A program made the translations under genes and the position numbers. Of a DNA stretch of 64,000 bases, positions 9,068-16,325 are shown piece after piece; position 1 is the stretch's first letter, and every line of letters begins with the position of its first letter. The stretch is taken from positions 35,528-99,527 of the forward strand of contig JADGDS010000001.1 of assembly GCA_016744775.1 (NCBI GenBank). The letters are read 5' to 3'. The notes under the pieces were generated by a model, which worked only from the letters and a program-made list of their open reading frames with translations, searched no databases and was not told where the DNA came from. This DNA comes from Candidatus Marithrix sp. (GTDB lineage Bacteria; Pseudomonadota; Gammaproteobacteria; Beggiatoales; Beggiatoaceae).

Positions 9068-9907
9068 ATGAAAATTATTGAAAGTATTAAAGAGTTTGGT
9101 GGTTATTTAAACCGTTACACTCATCAATCTGATGTATGTGATTGTGAAATGACATTTTCAGTTTATTTACCACCACAGGCAGAATCAGGCAAGGTTCCAG
9201 CTTTGTATTGGTTATCTGGACTTACATGTACTGATGATAATGTACGTGTGAAAGCGGGGGCACAACGTTATGCTTCTGAACAGGGTATAGCCTTGATTTT
9301 CCCGGATACAAGTCCACGTGGCGATGATGTTGCTGATGAAGATCGTTATGATATAGGTACAGGTGCAGGATTCTATGTTAATTCTACACAATCACCTTGG
9401 AAAAATAATTATCAGATGTATGATTATGTTACTAAGGAATTACCTGCATTGTTGGAAAGGAATTTACCATTGATAGCAGGCATGAAGTCTATTTCTGGGC
9501 ATTCAATGGGCGGACATGGTGCATTAATCTGTGCATTGAAAAATCCTGATAGTTATCAGTCAGTTTCTGCATTTGCACCGATTTGTAATCCGATTCATGG
9601 CAGTTGGGGCAAAGCTTGTTTGAATACTTACTTAGGTGATGACACCAAGGCTTGGCAAGCCTATGATGCCACCAGTTTGGTTGAAGCAGGTGCAAAAGTT
9701 TCGGATATTCTAATTGATCAAGGTACAGCGGATGAGTTTTATGATGAAAAACAGTTATTACCAGAGAATTTCCAAGCTGCTTGCGACAAGGCAAATCAAA
9801 GTGTGACCATACGGATGCAGGATGGGTATGATCACAGTTATCATTTTATTGCTAGCTTTATTGGTGAGCATATTGCCTATCATGCAAAGGCATTAAAATC
9901 TAAATGA
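9068..9907 (+). CDS. fghA: S-formylglutathione hydrolase
   Basis: 279-residue alpha/beta hydrolase (esterase D family) that splits S-formylglutathione into formate and glutathione, the second step after FrmA. The nucleophile is Ser146 in SGHSMGGHGAL. The oxyanion region is YWLSGLTCTDDN near residue 47, and the Asp/His of the triad fit DQGTADEFYD and DGYDHSYHFIASFI near the C-terminus. It begins 2 bases after frmA and is certainly cotranscribed. Its 3' end overlaps the convergent hisC by 15 bases. With gshB present in the same window, the pathway has its cofactor supply. Confidence 0.96.
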   Translation: MKIIESIKEFGGYLNRYTHQSDVCDCEMTFSVYLPPQAESGKVPALYWLSGLTCTDDNVRVKAGAQRYASEQGIALIFPDTSPRGDDVADEDRYDIGTGAGFYVNSTQSPWKNNYQMYDYVTKELPALLERNLPLIAGMKSISGHSMGGHGALICALKNPDSYQSVSAFAPICNPIHGSWGKACLNTYLGDDTKAWQAYDATSLVEAGAKVSDILIDQGTADEFYDEKQLLPENFQAACDKANQSVTIRMQDGYDHSYHFIASFIGEHIAYHAKALKSK

Positions 9908-10942
9908 CTTCATAAAGCGTTCAGTATCCTTTAAGGTTCCAATAGTTACTCTAAATGTATCTTTAATGCCCGGTGCTATCATTGGGCGTACTAAGATACC
10001 TTGTTGTTTTAAATGGTTGACGCTTTCATCTCTATTTTTTGGTTTAACTAACATAAAATTAGCGGCACCGGTATGGTAGTCTATTTTATGTTCCTTCAAA
10101 AATTTCTCTAGTAATGGTTTTGATTGCGTCATTACTTCATTTACATATTGTTTCCATGCAGTAGGATGTTCTAGCTGAGCTTCTGCTGCCGCTAGTGCGC
10201 AACTATTTACATCAAATGGGGCGCGAATCTTATAAAATTGAGAAATAATATCTTGGTGAGCAAACATGTACCCTAAACGTAAACCCGCCATTGCAAATGC
10301 TTTTGAAAATGTCCTAATAATAATTAAGTTGTTATATCGTTCTAATAAAGGTTTGCATGTTAGCCCTGTAAATTCAAAATATGCTTCATCTACCACTACC
10401 GGCAATGTGGGATTCTCTGCCAGAATGGTTTCGATTTGTTCCAGTGTTAAAGCAGTACCTGTAGGATTATTAGGGTTTATTAAAATAATTAACTTAGTAT
10501 TTGGATGTACCGCTTTTAGAAACTGTTCAAAAGGAAAACTCATATCTGAATTATAAGGTACCGTTTGTACTTCGGCACCAATCACTTTAGCAACCTGAGT
10601 AAAAATAGGGAATTCAGGTTGAGCAATGAGCATAGCATCACCTTGTGCTAAATATGCTCTTAAAATAATTTCAATTGCTTGATCAGAACCATTAGTAATA
10701 ATTAAACTTTCTGCTTCTACATCAACATATTGACACAGTTTGGGTAAAAAGCTACTGTAATCTGGGTACATTTGTAAATGTTGATCATCAATCAAATTTT
10801 TCAGAGCGGCACTGACACATTCTGGTGGAGCTTGAGTATTTTCGTTTAAGTCTAAACGTAAATATTGTTTTCTATCTAAGTTGCTCCAAGGTGGCGAATA
10901 AGCCGACATAGCGGCAATATGTGGTTTGACTAGTGGTAGCAT
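9893..10942 (-). CDS. hisC: Histidinol-phosphate aminotransferase
   Basis: 349-residue PLP-dependent fold-type I aminotransferase converting imidazole-acetol phosphate to L-histidinol phosphate in histidine synthesis. The PLP lysine is Lys214 in TFSKAFAMAGLRLGY. The NPNNPTG motif is at residues 156-162, VVDEAYFEF is near 183, and the terminal Arg motif RVTIGT is present. No other his genes lie nearby, so it is an orphan copy; HisC-type enzymes often also serve aromatic amino acids. Its ATG overlaps the stop of the upstream ATPase gene by 13 bases, so it depends on read-through from that gene or on a promoter inside it. Confidence 0.93.
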   Translation of the reverse strand: MLPLVKPHIAAMSAYSPPWSNLDRKQYLRLDLNENTQAPPECVSAALKNLIDDQHLQMYPDYSSFLPKLCQYVDVEAESLIITNGSDQAIEIILRAYLAQGDAMLIAQPEFPIFTQVAKVIGAEVQTVPYNSDMSFPFEQFLKAVHPNTKLIILINPNNPTGTALTLEQIETILAENPTLPVVVDEAYFEFTGLTCKPLLERYNNLIIIRTFSKAFAMAGLRLGYMFAHQDIISQFYKIRAPFDVNSCALAAAEAQLEHPTAWKQYVNEVMTQSKPLLEKFLKEHKIDYHTGAANFMLVKPKNRDESVNHLKQQGILVRPMIAPGIKDTFRVTIGTLKDTERFMKSFRF

Positions 10943-12249
10943 TTTAAATTATCAAGACTCAAAAGCCTATATTCTATATCATAATCATTATAGTTTTTAA
11001 CTAAATTCACAGATTTTAATATAAGTTTTTGTTTATTTAACTTTTTAGGATTAATTTTTACTTCACATATAAGCAATTTTTTATTTATACTATCAATAGC
11101 TACAATATCAATTTCATTTAAATTACCTCTTTCCCAATATGAGCCAATTTCTGTGTATTTGTTTGTCGATTTTAGTATTTCTATATGTAACTTTTCCAAA
11201 AGCTTACCACTAAATGTGGAAAAATCCCTATAGACAATAGTTTTTAATGTTTCAAAATTTTCTAACTCTATTAAAGATTGATATTTATAGATAAACCTAA
11301 ACCAAAATAGTAAAAAATTATCGACAATTTCATATTTTTGCACTTTTGAATTTGGTTTTGCAACTATTGGTTTGATACTTTTTATGATATTGTAATCATT
11401 TTCTAATCTATATAAATGCCCTGAAATATTTTTTTGTAATACTGATTCAATCTCTTTTTTTGATGTTTTTGATGAAGCAATTAGAGACAGAATAGAGAAA
11501 TATATCCCATATTCTTTACCAAATTCTTCAATCAGCCTATTTTTACCCTCATTTAAAAATAGTGAATTAGATGAAAAAATGCTATCAATGATTTTATCAA
11601 AATCAAATGCTTCATAAAGTACAAGCAATTCAATATATTTTGCAATACCACCTGTAAAAATATAAAAATCAAGTAAATTTTGATTTGAGTAACTATTATA
11701 ATCTTCTAAAATTTCTTTTAAAACCTCAACTTTTAATGGTTTTAAATCTATCTTAAAATCAATCCTACCAAATAGTGGTTCATTTTTATCTTCAAATATC
11801 TTTTTCATAAGTGAATAGATAGAACCACAAGCTATTAAATGCAGTTTTGCATTATCTTTGTTTATATCCCATAATTTTTGTATTGATGAATATATAGATG
11901 GATTGATTTTTAAAAATTCTTGAAACTCATCAATAATAAGTGTAAAGGGGGTAGTTTTTGAAATGTCTAAAAGATATGCAAAAAGTTGTTCAAATTTATT
12001 AATAGTTCCAAAGATAGGAATATTTAGTTTTGATTTAATTTCTAAAACAAATTCTTCACAAAGCAGTGCTTCATTTTTTTTAGCGACAAAAAAATAAAGG
12101 GTTTTGATATTTTTGGTAGCTTGTAAGGATAAAGCAGTTTTTCCAACTCTTCTTCTACCGATAATCATAGTAAAAATTGCTCTTTTATCTTTGTGAGAAT
12201 CAGCATTTTTTAATAGTTTTATCTCATTTTTTCTATTGTAGAACTTCAT
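10930..12249 (-). CDS. AAA+ ATPase with DUF234-type C-terminus
   Basis: 439 residues. The N-terminal P-loop is IIGRRRVGKTAL (Walker A, Gly31-Thr38), with a Walker B at FTLIIDEFQEF near residue 115. The C-terminal 100 residues resemble DUF234, a PD-(D/E)XK-like fold, with NEIDIVA followed by LLICEVKI, where the Asp and Glu-x-Lys spacing fits that nuclease core. These ATPases are widespread in archaea and in some bacteria with patchy distribution. Their role is uncertain; defence or mobile-element functions have been proposed. The gene is visibly richer in A/T and poorer in G than its neighbours and overlaps hisC, which suggests insertion by transfer. Its start codon lies inside an 18-bp inverted repeat. 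Confidence 0.82.
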   Translation of the reverse strand: MKFYNRKNEIKLLKNADSHKDKRAIFTMIIGRRRVGKTALSLQATKNIKTLYFFVAKKNEALLCEEFVLEIKSKLNIPIFGTINKFEQLFAYLLDISKTTPFTLIIDEFQEFLKINPSIYSSIQKLWDINKDNAKLHLIACGSIYSLMKKIFEDKNEPLFGRIDFKIDLKPLKVEVLKEILEDYNSYSNQNLLDFYIFTGGIAKYIELLVLYEAFDFDKIIDSIFSSNSLFLNEGKNRLIEEFGKEYGIYFSILSLIASSKTSKKEIESVLQKNISGHLYRLENDYNIIKSIKPIVAKPNSKVQKYEIVDNFLLFWFRFIYKYQSLIELENFETLKTIVYRDFSTFSGKLLEKLHIEILKSTNKYTEIGSYWERGNLNEIDIVAIDSINKKLLICEVKINPKKLNKQKLILKSVNLVKNYNDYDIEYRLLSLDNLKCYH

Positions 12250-12294
12250 TATAATAACCTCGGTTGTGATAACGTGGGTTATTATAATGAAGTT
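12242..12294. promoter_or_regulatory. Perfect 18-bp inverted repeat over the ATPase start codon
   Basis: Arms aacttcattataataacc (12242-12259) and its exact complement (12277-12294) flank a 17-base centre. The ATG of the ATPase gene (12249, minus strand) is in the left arm. It could be an operator, a transcript hairpin hiding the start, or a terminus of an inserted element. Confidence 0.7.
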
Positions 12295-12386
12295 TTTATA
12301 AAAAATTTTGGCAAAATTTAGTCTCGTGTCCGTCTATTATATTTAAGCTTATAAATGTTAATAAAGACTTGTTATTTGTATGTGCT

Positions 12387-12461
12387 AAGCCCCCCTAACC
12401 CCCCTAAAGGGGGGAATGTCATTAAGTTAAGAATTTCCCCCTTTAGGGGGTTAGGGGGCTT
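12387..12461. repeat. G/C-run palindromic repeat, copy A
   Basis: Left arm 12387-12416 (aagcccccctaacccccc then taaagggggg) and right arm 12435-12461 are complementary, except that each homopolymer is one base longer on the left. An 18-base AT-rich centre separates them. The same motif recurs at 31672-31773. It lies in the roughly 250-base gap upstream of the secreted protein at 12498. No coding sequence was seen in the rest of this gap. Confidence 0.85.
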
Positions 12462-12497
12462 CTAGGCATAGAATTTAATTATTTTTGGAGGATTACT

Positions 12498-13697
12498 ATG
12501 AAAAAAATCATTGGCAGTATTTTAGGTATTAGTTTGTTTAGTACTTCAATTGTAGGGGCTCACGAGAATGATGATTGGAATTTAACGCCGCTTGGATTGG
12601 ATGGTATAGTCAAATTCGATAAAGAAGCCACACAATTTACTGGGTTGTTGTATTCTGAACAACATTCTTCTGATACGGTTATTTTGCAAAAAAATATTTT
12701 GCCTACTACTGTAGGTGTTGAATGTATTTCTCAGATTAATCCGATTGTAGAATCTGGAACCGTCAAAAAAGAGCCACTGATATTAGCTTTTATAACCGCA
12801 GTTTTAGGAGTTATTTATGCACAAAATGGTCAGTTACTTCCTCAAGCCGTTTTAGATACTGTTAGCTATGAACGCATCAAAATTGATGGTAATTTTTTTC
12901 AAAAAAAGGATGATTCAAAATTTACAGTTGAAATAAAAGCTTTTGGTTTATCAGTAGTAGCACAATTTTCAATTTTGAAGGCTAATGAATCAAAAGGATT
13001 TCCTAAAGTATCCTGTGCATTCCGCAATGATGGAAAAATTAATGACATGGAGCTTGAATCTTTTAAGAAATATTTGACTATACAACAACATGTTAATAAT
13101 TCCTTAGAACTGATCAAACCATTCATTAGAGAACTTAAAACTGAACTGAAATCTTCTTCAGATACTAGAACTTTAAGAAGTACTAGCGATAATTTTGATG
13201 AAATTATGGAAGGGGCATTGATGTTAGCACAGCCGCTGGTGGAAGTTTTAGATTCAACTGCAATAACTTGTTCAGGAACTCCATGTAATTATACTGGTGT
13301 TAATAATATGTTTAGAACATGGTCTTCATCTCAGACATGGGTTAGCGGCAGTGATTATCAAAATTTTTTAGGTACTTATACACCTAGTACTAATGTTACA
13401 TCAGTATCGGTGATTAATGATCCAAATGTACCTGATTTGGAGAATGATACTAACGCTGTACATACTGATACAGTAGTATCAATTCCACTTAAAACTACTA
13501 TTCTTAAAGTAGATGGTAATGAAATAATAGATAAAAAGAAGGTAAAGAAGGATATTGAAATTAGAATTGTTTCTTATTTAAATACACCAACAAATACACC
13601 ACCAAGCTTTAATAGATTTAAAATTGTAGTTAAGAAAGATAATACTCGTCGTGCTTATTCAATATGGACTTATATCTTTTATATAAGATGGTGGTAA
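12498..13697 (+). CDS. Secreted protein of unknown function
   Basis: 399 residues, family not recognised. There is a strong ribosome site (ggagg 8 bases before the ATG) and a clear Sec signal peptide (MKKIIGSILGISLFSTSIVG, cleavage probably after GA-H near residue 21). The mature part is mixed alpha/beta, Ser/Thr/Asn-rich in its second half, with few cysteines (ECISQ, VSCAF, ITCSGTPC). There is no membrane helix after the signal. The last residues (KKDNTRRAYSIWTYIFYIRWW) are basic and aromatic and could be a C-terminal beta strand. It stands alone between two palindromic repeats, next to a filamentous-haemagglutinin-type gene, so a surface or periplasmic role is possible but unproven. Confidence 0.7.
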   Translation: MKKIIGSILGISLFSTSIVGAHENDDWNLTPLGLDGIVKFDKEATQFTGLLYSEQHSSDTVILQKNILPTTVGVECISQINPIVESGTVKKEPLILAFITAVLGVIYAQNGQLLPQAVLDTVSYERIKIDGNFFQKKDDSKFTVEIKAFGLSVVAQFSILKANESKGFPKVSCAFRNDGKINDMELESFKKYLTIQQHVNNSLELIKPFIRELKTELKSSSDTRTLRSTSDNFDEIMEGALMLAQPLVEVLDSTAITCSGTPCNYTGVNNMFRTWSSSQTWVSGSDYQNFLGTYTPSTNVTSVSVINDPNVPDLENDTNAVHTDTVVSIPLKTTILKVDGNEIIDKKKVKKDIEIRIVSYLNTPTNTPPSFNRFKIVVKKDNTRRAYSIWTYIFYIRWW

Positions 13698-13727
13698 TGG
13701 CGTATTCTAATATATCCATAAAATAAT

Positions 13728-13835
13728 AAATAGTACAACGAATTTACGGAATAAACGAATTTTTTTAGTCAAATAACCGTAGCTTGATATGAATTGTAAA
13801 TAATTCGTTTATTCCGTAAATTAGTTGTACTATTT
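13728..13835. repeat. MITE-like or terminator-like long inverted repeat
   Basis: Arms of 31 bases (13731-13761 and 13802-13832, starting tagtacaacgaatttacgga) match with one mismatch. Three more bases pair outside, and the centre is 40 bases. It lies in the gap between the secreted protein and the haemagglutinin-like gene. The long arms and absence of a T-run favour a small mobile element remnant over a simple terminator. Confidence 0.75.
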
Positions 13836-13879
13836 TATAATTAATTGACTAATGTAGTTGGATTGACAATAATATTAAT

Positions 13880-15967
13880 ATGAAAAAATATTTTATTCTA
13901 ATCATATTAATATTAAATTCTAAACTCTATGCAGAGATTATAACCGACGGCACTATTGGGCAAAGAAGCCATTTAATAGGTCCTGATTTTGTGATTAATG
14001 AACAATTAGGTTTACAAGTTGGCAATAATTTATTTCATAGTTTTCAAACCTTTAATATCAAAACTGGACAAACTGCTACTTTTAGTAGTTCTTCTTCCGT
14101 AACAAATATTCTGGCGCGAATTACCAGCAATGAATCTTCTTGGATTGATGGAAAAATTAGTTCTGACGCTAATTTATATCTATTAAATCCTAATGGAATT
14201 GTATTTGGTAAAAATGCTAGTTTATCTATTAACGGTTCATTTCATGCTAGCACTGCTGATTACTTACGACTAGAAAATACTGGAAAATTTTCAGCTAGTC
14301 ATCCACAAGAATCTTTATTAACAGTCGCGGCTCCAGAAGCTTTTGGTTTTTTAAAAGCTCCTAGTTCAATCACACTTGAAGGTAGTGTGATGATAGCTTT
14401 TCCAAAACAAACTATATCCATAATCGGTGGTGATTTATTTATCAAAGATAGTTTTTTGTTTGCGGAAAGTGGAAGAATTAATCTAGCATCAGTAGCTAGC
14501 AGTGGTGAAGTGATTCCAACATCATCTGATTTTATTTTGAACTCATTTGAAAAATTGGGAAAAATAGAATTATCACAATTATCAGAATGGCGTCCAGTTT
14601 TAAATGAAATAAATCCAATTGCTAATCTTGATGTTAGTGACAGTGATTCAAAATCTGCTGGAGCAGGGCAAATATTTATACGCGCTGGTAAATTTATATC
14701 TGATAAGGCTTGGATATTTGCTGATACTTATGGCAATGAGGATGGATTAGGTATTGATATATTTATAGATGGCAATATGAATTTAACCAATGGGGCTAGA
14801 ATTACAACTGATAATGGAGGAACAAAGCAAGGAGGAAATATTAAAATTCAAGCAAAGGATTTAACATTAAGTGGTTTCAGTGTCATGAATAGTAATACTT
14901 TTGGTGCAGGTGAAGGAGGAAAAATTATTATTAATGCGTCTAACATAGAAATGCAACAAGGTTTAATACAAACTGCGACAGAAGAAAGTGGTAAGGCTGG
15001 AAAGATTGATTTAACGCTTAATACTTTAAAATTAGATCAGAGTATTATTAGTTCAGGCACTAAAGGTGATGGTAAGGCTGGCAATATTATTATTAATGCT
15101 AATGAAAATATTTCTCTATTTAATGGAGGATTTATAAGTGCCTTATCTAGTGGTAGCGCAGATGCTGGTTCAATAAATATTACTACAAACACTGCTTCAT
15201 TTTCTAATGATAGCGGCATAACTACTGAATCAGTAACAAGCAATGGAGGCAATATTACATTCACCGTCACAGATAGCTTAGATTTATCTAATAATAGTGC
15301 TATTGTCGCAAAAGCTAAAGGCAATGCTGGAAATATAACTATAACTACAAAAACAGCCTCATTTTCTAATAATAGCGGCATCACAACTCAATCATTCAAC
15401 ACCAGTGGAGGCAATATTACATTCACCGTTACAGATCGTTTATATTTATCTGATAATAGCCGTATCACCGCAGAAGCTCATGGCGATGGTGGAAATATAA
15501 ACATTAGCGGCAAACCAGAATTTGTAATCCTTAATAATAGTCAATTGCGTGCTAATGCTTATGAAGGTAATGGGGGTAATATTAGGATTTTTGCTGAGAA
15601 TTTTATTGGTTCTGGCAATAGTATTATAACCGCTTCATCAGACAAGGCTATTGATGGTCAAATTGAAATTAACGCGCATGAGTATGAACTTAAAAATAAT
15701 TTCAGCGTCTTACCTAGAAATTTTTTAACTTCTACTGTTGAATCTACAAAAAAAGTTTGTGGTTCTAAAAAGGCTGATGTTGCAAGCTTGGCAGTTCTTG
15801 GTCATCAAATTTTACCTGAATCACCTTATTCTTTAGGAATTCATATTCCAGAAGAATTGTTTACAACATCAACTAATCTGACAGAAATATCAGAAGCTCT
15901 AAATCTTAGCTATAATCCTTGTGCGATCACAGAGGCTAAAAGCACTAAAATAATACCCCCACCATAA
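13880..15967 (+). CDS. Filamentous haemagglutinin N-terminal (TPS) domain exoprotein, TpsA-like
   Basis: 695 residues. There is a short signal peptide (MKKYFILIILILNSKLYA) followed by the two-partner-secretion domain of residues about 20-150. Its hallmarks are DGTIGQRSHLIGPDFVINEQ, LFHSFQTFNI, NILARITSNESSWIDG, LYLLNPNGIVFGKNASL and the following NGSFHASTADYLRL. The rest is a repetitive beta-helix (GGNIxIxA-type turns). Such proteins are exported across the outer membrane by a TpsB/Omp85 partner, which is not in this window. Two nearly identical blocks 162 bp apart near the 3' end show recent repeat duplication. The C-terminus overlaps the convergent membrane-protein gene by 58 bases. Adhesion or surface display is the expected role. 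Confidence 0.9.
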   Translation: MKKYFILIILILNSKLYAEIITDGTIGQRSHLIGPDFVINEQLGLQVGNNLFHSFQTFNIKTGQTATFSSSSSVTNILARITSNESSWIDGKISSDANLYLLNPNGIVFGKNASLSINGSFHASTADYLRLENTGKFSASHPQESLLTVAAPEAFGFLKAPSSITLEGSVMIAFPKQTISIIGGDLFIKDSFLFAESGRINLASVASSGEVIPTSSDFILNSFEKLGKIELSQLSEWRPVLNEINPIANLDVSDSDSKSAGAGQIFIRAGKFISDKAWIFADTYGNEDGLGIDIFIDGNMNLTNGARITTDNGGTKQGGNIKIQAKDLTLSGFSVMNSNTFGAGEGGKIIINASNIEMQQGLIQTATEESGKAGKIDLTLNTLKLDQSIISSGTKGDGKAGNIIINANENISLFNGGFISALSSGSADAGSINITTNTASFSNDSGITTESVTSNGGNITFTVTDSLDLSNNSAIVAKAKGNAGNITITTKTASFSNNSGITTQSFNTSGGNITFTVTDRLYLSDNSRITAEAHGDGGNINISGKPEFVILNNSQLRANAYEGNGGNIRIFAENFIGSGNSIITASSDKAIDGQIEINAHEYELKNNFSVLPRNFLTSTVESTKKVCGSKKADVASLAVLGHQILPESPYSLGIHIPEELFTTSTNLTEISEALNLSYNPCAITEAKSTKIIPPP
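15175..15498 (+). repeat. 162-bp tandem repeat inside the haemagglutinin-like gene
   Basis: The block holding ggaggcaatattacattc occurs at 15245 and again at 15407. The surrounding sequence is near-identical over about 150 bases and encodes successive 54-residue beta-helix units (FSNxSGITT, NITFTVTD, AGNITI). This indicates recent unit duplication within the exoprotein. Confidence 0.75.
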
Positions 15968-16317
15968 AAAGGTCCAAGTGTTATAGAAAACATTACATCT
16001 TTATAAGGTGATTTTTCAAATCTAGTCGCATTTAAGCTATAGATATGACTATCATCTGTCATACGATTTTTAATTACCCATGTATATAGTTTTCTATACA
16101 GTCTCTCTTGTTGTAAGAAGTAAGTGTCTAAAATCCAGAATAACAGTATTGGTATTACCGCAACAAACATTATATCCTTGTTCGATTGTAAGGCAAAAAT
16201 GAAGCCCATTACGCTAATAGCCCAACCTTTAATTAAAAAGGATGTATGTGCCATTCTATTAATAACTGATTGAATTAAATCAATTTCTTTTACCATAATA
16301 CTGTGACGATCCGCCAT
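15910..16317 (-). CDS. Small membrane protein of unknown function
   Basis: 135 residues. An N-terminal amphipathic stretch (MADRHSIMVKEIDLIQSVIN) precedes a hydrophobic segment at about residues 28-42 (FLIKGWAISVMGFIFAL), a second at 48-64 (VAVIPILLFWILDTYFL), a basic linker with QERLYRKLYTW, and a third at 112-134. I recall conserved short proteins with this FLIKGW...LD..FL.QERLYR pattern but know no function for them. The helix pair plus cytosolic loop resembles the general layout of two-helix membrane effectors such as SLATT proteins, a resemblance I would not press. It sits 8 bases downstream of the WD40/caspase-like gene on the same strand, so the two are very likely one operon and may work together. 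Confidence 0.7.
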   Translation of the reverse strand: MADRHSIMVKEIDLIQSVINRMAHTSFLIKGWAISVMGFIFALQSNKDIMFVAVIPILLFWILDTYFLQQERLYRKLYTWVIKNRMTDDSHIYSLNATRFEKSPYKDVMFSITLGPFYGGGIILVLLASVIAQGL

Positions 16318-16325
16318 ATCTATAT

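Noticed and set aside
12242..13835. CRISPR array or integron attachment site suggested by clustered repeats
   Set aside because: The repeats are single palindromes of different sequence, not regularly spaced direct repeats, and no cas or integrase gene is near.
15037..15384. 115-codon minus-strand open frame within the exoprotein
   Set aside because: It is the complement of the beta-helix repeats and lacks a ribosome site.
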